Assembly (NCBI RefSeq): GCF_003045775.1 | Contig: NZ_PXNS01000001.1 | Location: 868,001 to 932,000, forward strand | Direction of reading: 5' to 3' | DNA from: Halomonas litopenaei | Lineage (GTDB): Bacteria; Pseudomonadota; Gammaproteobacteria; Pseudomonadales; Halomonadaceae | DNA: 64,000 bases | Part shown: positions 8,742 to 17,035 of the stretch, in pieces | Layout: each line of letters begins with the position of its first letter | How positions within the stretch are numbered: the stretch's first letter is position 1 | Notes under the pieces: model-generated | Told to the model about the DNA's origin: nothing | Seen by the model: only the letters and a program-made list of their open reading frames with translations | The model's database searches: none | Program-made: the position numbers and the translations under genes

Positions 8742-10034
8742 TCAGCGCAGTTTTTCGCGCAACTGGTAGTACCACATGCCCGCGGCCAACAGGCCGTTGC
8801 CGAGGCGCTCGCTGACCGGGATGCGCCAGTGGCGCATGTCGGCGAACAGGTCGAACTCCTCCAGCTGTCCGCTGACCGCCCTGGCCATGATGTTGCCGAC
8901 GATATGCGAGGTGGCGATGCCGTGCCCCGAATAGCCCTGGGCGTAGAAGACGTTGGGTGACAGCTTGCCGAGCTGAGGGATGCGGTTGATCACGATGCCG
9001 GCCTTGCCCTGCCACTGGTAGTCGAGCGCGATGCCCTTGAGCTGCGGGAAGGTGTGTTCGAGCCGGGGGCGCAGTTCGGCGCCGATATCCGCTGAGTCCT
9101 GGCCGGAATAGTTGGCGCCGCCACCGAACAGCAGGCGACCGTCGGCAGTCAGGCGGTAGTAGTCGAGCACGAAGCGGGTGTCGTAGACCGCCAGGTCCTG
9201 GGGATTGATCGCGGCCTGCTGCTCCCGGCTCAGCGGGGCGGTGGTGACGATGCCGAGAGAGGCGGGGAACAGCTTGCCCTTGAGCGCCTTGCGCTCCAGC
9301 CGGTGATAGGCGTTGCCGGCCAGCACCACGCTGTCGGCGTGGATCTGGCCACGCTCGGTGACGACACAAGGAGTAGCGCCGTGGCGGATCTCGGTGACCC
9401 GGGTGTCCTCGAACAGCAAGCCGCCCAGGTCCTCAAGGGCGCGGGCCTCGCCAAGACAAAGGTTCAGCGGGTGCAGGTGCATGTTGAAGTCGTTGCGCAC
9501 CGCGCCATGGTAGAGCTCGGTGCCCACCAGTTCGCGCGTCTGATCGGCGTCCAGCAAACTCAGGTGCTGGGCGATCTCGTGGCCCTGGGCCGCTTCGACG
9601 TCGCGCTTAAGCTCGGCCATGTGGCTCGGTCGGTAGGCGGCGTGCAGGTGGCCGAACTTCAGGTCACAGGCGATGGCGTACTTGTCGACACGCTGACGCA
9701 GAATGCGGTGGCCTCGCCAGCGAAGATCCCAGACGAAGTTCTCGGCTGCCTCTCGCCCTAGCGGGCCGGAGAGCTGCTTGAGCATGGCATCCTGCCCCGA
9801 CAGGCTGCCGGTGACCTGACCGCCATTGCGACCGCTGGCCCCCCAGCCGATCCGGTTGGCCTCGACCAGCGCTACCCGGTAGCCACGTTCGGCGAGTTCC
9901 AGCGCGGTGTTGACGCCGGTGAAGCCGCCTCCGATCACCGCAACGTCGACCCGATGCTCGCCCTCGAGCGTGGGATATTCGGTTTCTTCGTGGATGGTCG
10001 CGGCGTAGTAGGACGCGCAGCGCGGTTCGCTCAT
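8742..10034 (-). CDS. puuB: Gamma-glutamylputrescine oxidoreductase-like FAD enzyme
   Basis: A 430-residue DAO-family flavoprotein close in length to PuuB (about 426). The FAD motif VDVAVIGGGFTGVNTALELAE starts near residue 30, followed by EANRIGWGASGRNGGQV, and GYSGHGIATSHIVG near residue 380 is the C-terminal FAD-contacting region. Predicted activity: oxidative deamination of gamma-glutamylputrescine or a related amine. No PuuA, PuuC or PuuE homologue is in the window, so the physiological substrate is open. GGGAG precedes the ATG. It is the first gene of the minus-strand cluster and has a palindromic operator 34 bases upstream. Confidence 0.82.
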   Translation of the reverse strand: MSEPRCASYYAATIHEETEYPTLEGEHRVDVAVIGGGFTGVNTALELAERGYRVALVEANRIGWGASGRNGGQVTGSLSGQDAMLKQLSGPLGREAAENFVWDLRWRGHRILRQRVDKYAIACDLKFGHLHAAYRPSHMAELKRDVEAAQGHEIAQHLSLLDADQTRELVGTELYHGAVRNDFNMHLHPLNLCLGEARALEDLGGLLFEDTRVTEIRHGATPCVVTERGQIHADSVVLAGNAYHRLERKALKGKLFPASLGIVTTAPLSREQQAAINPQDLAVYDTRFVLDYYRLTADGRLLFGGGANYSGQDSADIGAELRPRLEHTFPQLKGIALDYQWQGKAGIVINRIPQLGKLSPNVFYAQGYSGHGIATSHIVGNIMARAVSGQLEEFDLFADMRHWRIPVSERLGNGLLAAGMWYYQLREKLR

Positions 10035-10067
10035 GACGACTCCCGAAACGATGACAGCTTGTTATTG

Positions 10068-10092
10068 GTGTGATCACATGTTGTGATCACAC
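10068..10092. promoter_or_regulatory. Palindromic operator GTGTGATCAC-N5-GTGATCACAC
   Basis: Two 10-bp arms form a perfect inverted repeat across a 5-base spacer; each arm also contains the self-complementary GTGATCAC. It lies 34 bases upstream of the puuB-like start codon, so binding would block transcription initiation or early elongation. The divergently encoded FCD-type GntR protein is the obvious candidate ligand-responsive repressor; this assignment is inference. The half-sites are too close together for a CRP site. Confidence 0.75.
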
Positions 10093-10350
10093 TAGCAGGG
10101 CTTGCAGATGCGCACAAGATGCGAATTCGACCCTGGGCGGCCCAGGCTGCGGCGTCCCGGCCTGGGCTATCGTCATCGCGATGGGCTAGTCTTGACGCCA
10201 GACGCAGGTAGATATCGCCGTGATGGTGGCAGGCCAGCGGCCTGTCGGATTTTTCGCCGATGGCGACAGATGAGCGGTCGACGGGCGGCCGGCAAAAGAA
10301 GCAAAAGGGGAGTGATAGAAAAGTTATAGTGGGTTGGCGTGAGGAGTGAA

Positions 10351-10449
10351 GTGGAGAAAGGAATGGCGAGGGGAATGGAGAAGGGAATAGAGAGCGGAAT
10401 GGCAGAGATGAATGGCGAGGGGAATGGAGAGAGGAATGGACAGAGGAGT
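10351..10449 (+). repeat. Purine-rich 12-bp tandem array before the GntR gene
   Basis: About eight units ending in GGAAT or a variant (for example GGCGAGGGGAAT, GGAGAAGGGAAT, GGAGAGAGGAAT), one of 13 bases. Almost every base on the plus strand is a purine. It ends 14 bases before the GntR start and contains many SD-like GAGG/AGGA cores. Confidence 0.88.
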
Positions 10450-10463
10450 GACAAGGAAGCGCA

Positions 10464-11186
10464 ATGACCGACGTTCATACTGACAATAGCGATGACGCCA
10501 TGGTCGCGCCGATCGGCACGGAACCATCGCCTCCGCCCTACCTGCCGGATACCGCCTCGACCCGAATTCACCAGGACCTGAGGCGTCGTCTGTGCGAAGG
10601 GGCCTTCAGTCCGGGCGAGGTGCTTTCGATCCGCGGCATCGCCGCCTGCTATGACACCAGCGCCATGCCTGCTCGGGAGGCGCTGCGCTGGCTGGTGAGC
10701 GAGGGGGCTCTGCAGTTTGTCGACAGCCGCAAGATCATCGTGCCGCACTTGAGCCGGGAGCGCTTCACCGAGGTGCTGTTCGCCCGCAGGCGGCTGGAAA
10801 CCGAGCTGGCCCGGCAAGCCTTTACCGCGATCGAGCACCAGCACATCGACGCCCTGGAGGCGCTGGACGATGGCATCAATCGAGCCATCGAAGCTGCTGA
10901 TCTCAAGAGCTATATGCGTGGCAATCACGCCTTTCACTTTCTGATCTACCGGCTGAGCGGCTCGACGGTATTGCTGCCGCTGGTCGAGCAGCTATGGCAG
11001 CAATACGGTCCCAGCATGGGCTTTATCTGCACGCGTTGGGGCGGCTCCGCCATCGCCGACGATCACCATCGTGAGATTACCCAGGCGCTGCGCCGGGGGG
11101 ACAGGGACGCCTTCTGTCGCGCGGTGACCGCCGACATCGAGCAGGGAATGCGGCTGCTGGACGACTACTACGCCTCGTCGAAGTGA
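10464..11186 (+). CDS. GntR-family (FadR/FCD) transcriptional regulator
   Basis: A 240-residue regulator. An N-terminal winged helix (about 33-95: ILQ-like RIHQDLRRRLCEGAFSPGEVLS, then MPAREALRWLVSEGAL) precedes an all-helical FCD ligand domain with metal-type histidines in GNHAFHFLIY and DDHHREI. FCD regulators bind small acids or amines and usually repress adjacent catabolic genes. It is divergent from the polyamine-type cluster and shares its control region with the GTGATCAC palindrome. AAGGA lies before the ATG. The first 30 residues (acidic, Pro-rich) are extra relative to the HTH and may be disordered. Confidence 0.85.
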   Translation: MTDVHTDNSDDAMVAPIGTEPSPPPYLPDTASTRIHQDLRRRLCEGAFSPGEVLSIRGIAACYDTSAMPAREALRWLVSEGALQFVDSRKIIVPHLSRERFTEVLFARRRLETELARQAFTAIEHQHIDALEALDDGINRAIEAADLKSYMRGNHAFHFLIYRLSGSTVLLPLVEQLWQQYGPSMGFICTRWGGSAIADDHHREITQALRRGDRDAFCRAVTADIEQGMRLLDDYYASSK

Positions 11187-11278
11187 TTTCTGGGCTATCT
11201 TGATGACGTCCGGCGCCAGTCCTTCGGACCGCCGACCCGAGCATCGAAAGAACGTCGTTGAGTCATCAGGAAAAGCTC

Positions 11279-11704
11279 ATGCAAATCTACCCTTACCTGT
11301 TTTTCGACGGCCAGTGTGAAGAGGCCCTGGCGTTCTATGCCGAGCTGATGAACGGCCGAGTGAGCGAGCTTCATCGCTACAGGGACATGCCCGCCGATAC
11401 ACCTGATGCTGGATGCGGGGAAGCGGGCACACCGTCACCAGAGCACATCATGCATATGCAGATCGAGGTGGCGGGTCATGTGCTGATGGGGTCGGACGCC
11501 TCTGGGGAGGCGCCTCAGGGCTTTTCTCTGGCGCTGTCAGTGGACACGCGCGAAGAAGCCGAACGGCTTTGTTCCGGGCTTGCTGAAGGTGGAGAGATCA
11601 TGTTGCCCCTGTCGGAAACCTTCTGGGCCGAGCGTTTTGCCCTGGTGAAGGATCGCTTCGGCGTCGCCTGGATGGTCATGTATGAAGGCGCTCGTGGCGG
11701 CTGA
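11279..11704 (+). CDS. VOC-superfamily protein, PhnB/glyoxalase-like
   Basis: A 141-residue single-domain protein starting MQIYPYLFFDGQCEEALAFY, the hallmark of the PhnB-like branch of the vicinal-oxygen-chelate superfamily. It continues with the MHMQIEVAGHVLMGSD strand and ends DRFGVAWMVMYE. The usual length is 135-150. AGGAAA precedes the ATG at 11279, so the ATG at 11258 was not used. These small proteins often dimerise, and most have no proven reaction. Some act as metal-dependent isomerases or resistance proteins. No operon partner is obvious; a MOSC gene follows after about 140 bases. Confidence 0.78.
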   Translation: MQIYPYLFFDGQCEEALAFYAELMNGRVSELHRYRDMPADTPDAGCGEAGTPSPEHIMHMQIEVAGHVLMGSDASGEAPQGFSLALSVDTREEAERLCSGLAEGGEIMLPLSETFWAERFALVKDRFGVAWMVMYEGARGG

Positions 11705-11843
11705 ATAACGGTGCGTCTTGCTGCAGGGCGTCCAGCGGAGCCGGAGGACTCCCAGGCGGCGTTCGCAAGCGGGGGCAAGGAGCACGACAAGCGCTCAAGC
11801 ATGGGCGGCGAATAGCGACAAGAGAAGGAGGATGGGGGCAAGG

Positions 11844-12506
11844 ATGGAATTTTCAGATGTCAGGGGGCCCTATATCAGCGAGCCCCAGATGCTGCCGGGC
11901 TTCGGTGAGAAGAGCGGTATCTACAAGGTCGCCGCCGCTGAGCCTCAATGGCTGTCCCGACTGGGGCTTTCCAATGACAGCCAGGCCAATCAGGTCGACC
12001 ACGGCGGGGTGGACCGCGCCCTGTGTCACTACTGCGCCGATCACTATCCCCGCTGGAACGAGCGCTATCCCGACGCCGGTGTGGTGCTGGAGGCCGGCGT
12101 GCTGGGTGAGAATATTGCGAGCCAAGGCGCCGATGAGCGCGAGGTGCGTATCGGTGACGTCTATCGCATCGGCGAAGCGCTGGTGCAGGTGACCCAGCCC
12201 AGGCAACCCTGCGCCAAGGTCGATGCCCGTACCGGCCAGCCGGGGCTGGCGCGGGCCTTTATGCAGGAGGCCCGGATGGGCTGGCTCTACCGCGTGCTGG
12301 AGGAAGGATGGATTGCGCCGGGGCCTGTCATCGAGGTGGTCGAGCGCGGTGATGAAAGGTGGAGCGTGGAGGCCTGCTGGCGGGTGCTGGAAGACCGCAG
12401 GGCGCCCCTGGATACCATGGCCGAATTGCACGGTGTCGAAGCCCTGGCGCAACACTGGAAGGACCAGCTGGTCCGGCGCATGGACTATTGGCGCGGGCGC
12501 GCCTGA
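11844..12506 (+). CDS. yiiM: MOSC-domain protein, YiiM-like
   Basis: A 220-residue protein matching YiiM along its length. The MOSC core contains VDHGGVDRALCHYCADHYPRW (about 51-71), GENI, and QPRQPCAKVD with the conserved cysteine C123, and a 3-alpha tail follows. YiiM-type proteins reduce N-hydroxylated bases such as 6-hydroxylaminopurine using a molybdenum cofactor bound through that cysteine. The start at 11844 follows a GGGGG/AAGG tract; an ATG at 11832 is possible but sits only one base after GGAG. Convergent with the endopeptidase gene. Confidence 0.82.
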   Translation: MEFSDVRGPYISEPQMLPGFGEKSGIYKVAAAEPQWLSRLGLSNDSQANQVDHGGVDRALCHYCADHYPRWNERYPDAGVVLEAGVLGENIASQGADEREVRIGDVYRIGEALVQVTQPRQPCAKVDARTGQPGLARAFMQEARMGWLYRVLEEGWIAPGPVIEVVERGDERWSVEACWRVLEDRRAPLDTMAELHGVEALAQHWKDQLVRRMDYWRGRA

Positions 12507-12573
12507 GGACGGCAGGCGGGTGAATACCACGCGCTGTAGGGTGCTGCTGCGCCTGGCGCCGAACCGACTGAGC

Positions 12574-12650
12574 CTGTCTTCTCTGCACCTGTCTCTCGTG
12601 TGTCCCTGTCTCCTCTGGCTCTGTCTCCTCTGGCTCTGTCTCCTGGGCTG
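12574..12650. repeat. 15-bp tandem repeat, five copies
   Basis: CTGTCTCCTCTGGCT twice exactly and once as CTGTCTCCTGGGCTG, preceded by two more degenerate units. It is pyrimidine-rich on the plus strand and lies between the MOSC gene and the bidirectional terminator. Confidence 0.88.
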
Positions 12651-12655
12651 AAACG

Positions 12656-12688
12656 ACAAGGCCCTGCTGTGTCGCAGCAGGGCCTTGT
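12656..12688. terminator. Bidirectional hairpin terminator
   Basis: ACAAGGCCCTGCTG pairs perfectly with CAGCAGGGCCTTGT around a 5-base loop. It lies between the convergent MOSC and M23 peptidase genes. T-tracts are short on both sides, so efficiency is uncertain. Confidence 0.75.
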
Positions 12689-12723
12689 TGCAGGGTCTTG
12701 TCGTGATCAACCGCAGCGGAGCA

Positions 12724-14493
12724 TCAGATGTCGCTGTCGGCGGCCAGGTCGTTGGCCAGCGCCACTTCGGAGCCGGGCTTGGCGGTCTGAAGCGCGGCCA
12801 GGGTGGGGCCGGTTTCCTGCTGGAAGGAGGCCAGCGCCTGACCGGACAGGCTCTGGTTTTCCGGAAGGGCCACGCGCATCGCATTGACCTGATTGTTGTT
12901 GACCATGACCTCGTAGTGCAGGTGAGGTCCTGTGCTGCGACCGGTGTTACCCGACAGGGCGATCCGTTCGCCCATGGTCACGCGCTGTCCGGTGCTGACC
13001 AGCGGGCGCGACAGGTGCAGGTAGCGTGTCTTGTAGCCATTGTCGTGACGAATCACGATATAGCGACCCGCCGCTGGGTGGTTGCCGACCTTTTCCACGC
13101 GACCATTGGCCGGGGTCTCGATGCCGGTACCGATCGGCATGGCGAAGTCTGTGCCCTTGTGCGGGCTGACGCGGCCGGTGATCGGATGGCGGCGGTTGAG
13201 GTTGAAGTTGGAGCTGATGCGGTAGCTGCCGGAGAACGGGTAGCGGTTGAAGGCCGGGTCGAGGCTCTGGCCTTCGGGGGTGTAGAAGTTGTTGTCCTCG
13301 GGATTGCGCACCAGCGTCAGGTCCATGCGCTCACCGTCGTAGGACACCGCCAGCACGCGGGGGTCCAGGCGCTGGCCGTCGATGATGTCGGACTCGACCA
13401 GTACCCGGAAGCTGTCTCCGCGACGGGTGTCGCGGCGAAAGTCGAGCTTCTTCTCGAGCACCCGCGCCATCTCCGAGACTTCGGCACGGCTCAGGCCTGC
13501 GGCCTCGGCGGAGCGAGCGAAGCTGCCGCTCACGGTGCCGGCGTAAAGGCGTTGTGAGGCTTCGCCGGCACGCTCGATGGTCGCCACGTCAAAGCCTGAA
13601 TCCTGGCGTTCGATCAGGTAGCCGTCGCGCACGTTCTTCATGATGCGCAGCGCCAGCAGTCGACCGTCCTCGCCAAGCTGATACTCGAAGGTGTTACCGA
13701 CGCGCCAGCGGGTCAGCACGTTCTGGTCGGGCAGGTCCTCGAGCAGCGCCATGACCTCGCTGTAGCCCAGCCCCAGGGTCTTTTCGGCCATTTCGGCAAA
13801 GGTGTCGCCCTGCTGGACGCGATAGGTCTGCCAGGTCGGGACGAACGGCTCGTTGGCCGCAATCTCTTCCTCGAGCACGATCGGGCCTTCATCGAACAGT
13901 TCGAGCTCGTCTTCGCTGACATCCTCATAGGAAGTGGCGTCGCTGGCGACGTCCAGTGACTGCTGCTCCAGCAGCCCACTGGCCACGGTACCGAGCACCA
14001 CGGCGATATGCAGGGAGCCTTCGTCGAGCTTGAAGGCGGGCGGCTGCGGATTGCCGTCCAACGCAACTGGCGCCGCGGTAGATGAATCAGCGGCGCCAGG
14101 AAGCGTGCGAGAGGATTGTAAGGTAAGAGGAGGTAGTCCCGACGATGAACGCATGGCGTTCTCGAACTTGACGTCGGCGTGGGCCTCGTCGACGAAGTCG
14201 ATGTCGACGATTTCGCTGGCCTTGAGCTGAGAAATCGGGATGTGCTGGCTGGTGGCATCCAGCGCCAGGTCGATGGCTTCGGCGACCTGGGTTCGCTCGA
14301 AGTTCAGCGATGGCAGTTCCGGCGAGGCAGACTCTCCTAGCGGAACCAGAACTGACTCCAGCGATTCATTGCCTCGCTGAACGTCTTCGTAGGTGGTGAC
14401 AATCTTGTGGGCGCCCAGCACGGTGACCATGGTGGCAACGGGTAACAGCAGCAGCTTGTGCGTGCGGGGCAGCGAATGGAGGATTCGCATCAT
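12724..14493 (-). CDS. Peptidoglycan DD-metalloendopeptidase, M23 family with OapA and LysM-like domains
   Basis: A 589-residue cell-wall hydrolase. The N-terminus has an OapA-type segment (LPRTHKLLLLPVATMVTVLGAHKIV) that anchors it in the inner membrane. A long linker rich in Ser, Pro and acid follows, then a LysM-like module starting YRVQQGDTFAEMAEKTLGLGY. The C-terminal M23 domain carries zinc ligands in SPHKGTDFAMP and GPHLHYEVM. MepM-type enzymes cut D,D-crosslinks to let the murein sacculus expand. The linker makes it longer than E. coli MepM (440). The start is uncertain: ATGs at 14493 and 14490 are adjacent, without a strong SD. A 16-bp palindrome lies about 80 bases upstream. Confidence 0.8.
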   Translation of the reverse strand: MMRILHSLPRTHKLLLLPVATMVTVLGAHKIVTTYEDVQRGNESLESVLVPLGESASPELPSLNFERTQVAEAIDLALDATSQHIPISQLKASEIVDIDFVDEAHADVKFENAMRSSSGLPPLTLQSSRTLPGAADSSTAAPVALDGNPQPPAFKLDEGSLHIAVVLGTVASGLLEQQSLDVASDATSYEDVSEDELELFDEGPIVLEEEIAANEPFVPTWQTYRVQQGDTFAEMAEKTLGLGYSEVMALLEDLPDQNVLTRWRVGNTFEYQLGEDGRLLALRIMKNVRDGYLIERQDSGFDVATIERAGEASQRLYAGTVSGSFARSAEAAGLSRAEVSEMARVLEKKLDFRRDTRRGDSFRVLVESDIIDGQRLDPRVLAVSYDGERMDLTLVRNPEDNNFYTPEGQSLDPAFNRYPFSGSYRISSNFNLNRRHPITGRVSPHKGTDFAMPIGTGIETPANGRVEKVGNHPAAGRYIVIRHDNGYKTRYLHLSRPLVSTGQRVTMGERIALSGNTGRSTGPHLHYEVMVNNNQVNAMRVALPENQSLSGQALASFQQETGPTLAALQTAKPGSEVALANDLAADSDI

Positions 14494-14933
14494 GGTAAAA
14501 GGGCCATAGAAAAATTGATGAAGGTAAATATATAGGCTATTGCACCATACCCCATGAAGTATGGTATGCCTAGACTGTATGGCCATACAGCGGATGGCGC
14601 ATCGCCCGGTGATTTATGTGACCGGGGGCGCCAGGAATGGATGAAGCTGTGACAAAACCTTGTTCGAACGCTGTTTATTAACTGTTGTTCATTGGACCCT
14701 TAGCGTTGAACAAATGCAACCCCCCGGTAAGTCGTAGTGCTTTCTACTCCCCCTGAAGGACGATAAGTCTCATTTTGTTGATATAAGTCCAATGACTGGC
14801 CAGGCGCCGTACAAGGCCTCGCGCGGGAGGGGCGTATCGTGATTTTCATCGATGCGACGTTCATCGATGCCAAGTCGTGCCATTGGCGCCGTCGGCTGGC
14901 ATGCTCAATGGATATCGTCAAAAGGATTCAAGC
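14494..14933. other. Divergent spacer between the M23 peptidase and LysR genes
   Basis: About 440 bases, less GC-rich than the coding regions, without a credible gene. It contains the palindrome CTGTATGGCCATACAG at 14575-14590 and an imperfect CCATAC/GTATGG inverted repeat around 14546-14565. The LysR leader has AAAGGA before its ATG. Confidence 0.55.
14575..14590. promoter_or_regulatory. 16-bp perfect palindrome CTGTATGGCCATACAG
   Basis: It lies about 80 bases upstream of the M23 peptidase start in an AT-richer stretch, next to an imperfect GTATGG/CCATAC repeat. The position suits an operator, but no known consensus is matched. Confidence 0.45.
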
Positions 14934-15824
14934 ATGTCGCGTGTCACGCTCGCACAGTGGCAGATGCTGGCCGCCGTGGTCGATCACGGTGGCTTTGCCA
15001 GGGCCGCCGAAGCCGTTCACAAGAGCCCTTCGACCCTCAACCATGCAGTGCACAAGCTGGAGGAGCAGTTGGGGGTCAAGGTGCTGGAACCGGTGGGGCG
15101 CCAGGTTCGGCTTACCGAGGAAGGGGCCTTGCTGCTGCGCCGTGCCCGCCAGCTGCTGGAGAGCTCCGACGCGCTCGTGGATATCGCCGCTCGACTGCGA
15201 GAAGGCCTGGAGGCCGAGGTGGTGCTGAGCATCGACCAGATCTTTCCCTCGAACGTACTGGCCAAGGCGATGGAAGCTTTCTCCAGCGCTCTTCCGCAAG
15301 TCAGGCTGCAATTGCACGAGTCGGTACTCAATGGTGGTGTGGAAATGCTCGAGGATGGCCGAGCCGACCTGGTGGTGTCAGGGGTGACCACGTCGGGCTA
15401 TCTGGGCGAACCCCTGGTCAGCGTGCCATTTATCGCGGTCGCTCACCCGGACCACCCTCTACATGCCATGAGCAGGCCGCTGGACCTCAGGGATCTGGAG
15501 CACCATCGCCAGGTCGTGGTGAGGGACTCGTCGCAAAGGGCGTCGCGTGATTCGGGCTGGCTCAAGGCCGAGCAGCGCTGGACCGTCAGCCATATCGCCA
15601 CCTCGGTAGAGATGCTCGAGCACGGGCTGGGGTTTGCCTGGTTGCCCAAGACCCGCATTCGCGACCAACTGGCCAGTGGCCGGCTCAAGCCATTGCCGCT
15701 GCAGGCCGGCGGTACGCGTGAGGTGCCCATCCAGCTGTATCATCGCGACGCCGACCGGGCGGGACCCGCCACCAGGGCCATGGCGGAGCATCTGCGCCAG
15801 GCTGTCCGGGACTGCAGTTGCTGA
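14934..15824 (+). CDS. LysR-family transcriptional regulator
   Basis: A 296-residue regulator of standard LysR length. The N-terminal HTH reads TLAQWQMLAAVVDHGGFARAAEAVHKSPSTLNHAVHKLEEQLGVKVLE (about 5-52), followed by the LTEEGALLLRRARQLL linker helix and a periplasmic-binding-like effector domain. The ATG at 14934 was chosen because AAAGGA lies nine bases before it and the HTH begins at once. It precedes a glutathionyl-hydroquinone reductase gene by 124 bases on the same strand. Whether it controls that gene is unknown, although an 11-bp inverted repeat lies between them. Confidence 0.85.
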   Translation: MSRVTLAQWQMLAAVVDHGGFARAAEAVHKSPSTLNHAVHKLEEQLGVKVLEPVGRQVRLTEEGALLLRRARQLLESSDALVDIAARLREGLEAEVVLSIDQIFPSNVLAKAMEAFSSALPQVRLQLHESVLNGGVEMLEDGRADLVVSGVTTSGYLGEPLVSVPFIAVAHPDHPLHAMSRPLDLRDLEHHRQVVVRDSSQRASRDSGWLKAEQRWTVSHIATSVEMLEHGLGFAWLPKTRIRDQLASGRLKPLPLQAGGTREVPIQLYHRDADRAGPATRAMAEHLRQAVRDCSC

Positions 15825-15853
15825 GGTCTGGGCACATCGGAGGCAATGGGTTC

Positions 15854-15904
15854 GAAAGAATCGAAAGGTTGGCGGCAAAATGTGCGCTTGTAGTCGATTC
15901 TTTC
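15854..15904. promoter_or_regulatory. 11-bp inverted repeat in the yqjG leader
   Basis: GAAAGAATCGA at 15854-15864 is the exact reverse complement of TCGATTCTTTC at 15894-15904, with 29 bases between. It ends 44 bases before the reductase start. It could be an operator pair or a leader hairpin. Confidence 0.5.
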
Positions 15905-15948
15905 CACCGTATGCTGGGCTCTCCAAGGCGCTTCACGGGAGAGACCGT

Positions 15949-16950
15949 ATGGGACTGTTAATCGATGGGGTCTGGCACGACCAGTGGTACGACACCGAGA
16001 GTACCGGCGGCGAGTTCGTGCGAGAGTCCGCCCAGTTGCGAGACTGGGTCAGCGCCGATGGCGCGCCGGGCCCCGATGGCCAGCCAGGCATCAAGGCCGA
16101 GGCGGGACGTTTTCACCTGTACGTGTGTCTGGCCTGTCCCTGGGCCCATCGCACCTTGATCATGCGCCGACTCAAGGGGCTTGACGCGCTGATCGACGTC
16201 TCCCACACCAGTCCGCTGATGGGCGACAAGGGCTGGAGCTACAACGAGGCCGAAGGCTCCAGTGGTGACTCGATCAACGGCGTGAGCTTTCATCATGAGC
16301 TCTACACCCTGGCCGACCCTCACTACACCGGTCGGGTGACCGTCCCGGCGCTGTGGGACAAGCAGCGCAAGCGCATCGTCAACAACGAGTCGGCCGAACT
16401 GGTCCGAATGTTCAACTCGGCCTTCGACGAGCTGACCGGCAATCGCCTCGACTTCTATCCCGAGTTCCTGCGCCAGACCATCGACGAGATCAACGCCGAC
16501 GTCTACGACAACATCAACAATGGTGTCTACAAGGCGGGATTTGCCTCCGATCAGGCGGTTTACGAACGTCACGTCTCGGCGCTGTTCGCCTGTCTCGACA
16601 GGCTCGAGGCGAGGCTTGCCAATCATCGCTATCTGGCCGGAGCCTGGCTGACCGAGGCCGACATTCGTCTGTTCACCACCCTGGTGCGTTTCGATGCCGT
16701 CTACCATGGCCACTTCAAGTGCAATCTCTATCGCATCGAGGACTATCCCAATCTGTCGCACTACCTGCGCGAGCTCTACCAGTGGCCGGGTGTCGCCGAG
16801 ACCGTGGACCTGGATCATATCCAGCGCCACTACTATATGAGCCACGACACCATCAATCCCAACGCCATCGTGCCGCTGGGACCTGTGCTGAGACTGGATC
16901 GGGACCACGACAGAGAGCGTCTGGCCTCAGAAGGCGTCTACCAGGGCTGA
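15949..16950 (+). CDS. yqjG: Glutathionyl-hydroquinone reductase (Xi-class glutathione transferase)
   Basis: A 333-residue Xi-class GST/ECM4 homologue. The catalytic cysteine is in YVCLACPWAHRTLIMR (about residue 63), and family regions DVSHTSPLMGDKGW, LWDKQRKRIVNNES, NNGVYKAGFA and WLTEADIRLFTTLVRFDAVY are all present. The enzyme reduces glutathionyl-hydroquinones to free hydroquinones, releasing glutathione disulfide, in the cytosol. The length is normal. The start at 15949 has GGGAGAG upstream; longer forms overlapping the LysR gene are not credible. The stop is followed by a hairpin shared with convergent yaiI. Confidence 0.88.
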   Translation: MGLLIDGVWHDQWYDTESTGGEFVRESAQLRDWVSADGAPGPDGQPGIKAEAGRFHLYVCLACPWAHRTLIMRRLKGLDALIDVSHTSPLMGDKGWSYNEAEGSSGDSINGVSFHHELYTLADPHYTGRVTVPALWDKQRKRIVNNESAELVRMFNSAFDELTGNRLDFYPEFLRQTIDEINADVYDNINNGVYKAGFASDQAVYERHVSALFACLDRLEARLANHRYLAGAWLTEADIRLFTTLVRFDAVYHGHFKCNLYRIEDYPNLSHYLRELYQWPGVAETVDLDHIQRHYYMSHDTINPNAIVPLGPVLRLDRDHDRERLASEGVYQG

Positions 16951-17002
16951 GTCAGACGCTGGCGGAGAGGATCCGCGGGTGAGCCGTTGGTGGGGGAGGA
17001 GG

Positions 17003-17024
17003 GGACCGGCTCGCGAGCCGGTCC
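17003..17024. terminator. 22-bp palindrome between convergent yqjG and yaiI
   Basis: GGACCGGCTCG/CGAGCCGGTCC is perfectly self-complementary and lies between two converging genes. There is no T-tract on either side, so it may stabilise the mRNA 3' ends rather than terminate. Confidence 0.5.
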
Positions 17025-17035
17025 GGGCGGCTCGA

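Larger units (their letters stand above)
10035..10463. other. Divergent regulatory region between puuB-like and GntR genes
   Basis: This 429-base spacer holds a strong palindromic operator near the puuB end and a purine-rich tandem array directly before the GntR gene's SD. The middle shows no convincing gene. Promoters must lie here for both directions, but I cannot assign -35/-10 boxes with confidence. Confidence 0.7.

Noticed and set aside
10068..10092. CRP site reading of TGTGATCACA
   Set aside because: TGTGA and TCACA are adjacent with no 6-base spacer, and the other possible pairing is in the wrong orientation. A GntR-type operator fits better.
11718..11843. N-terminal extension of the MOSC protein
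   Set aside because: The extra 42 residues are Arg/Ser-rich, do not match YiiM and lack an SD.
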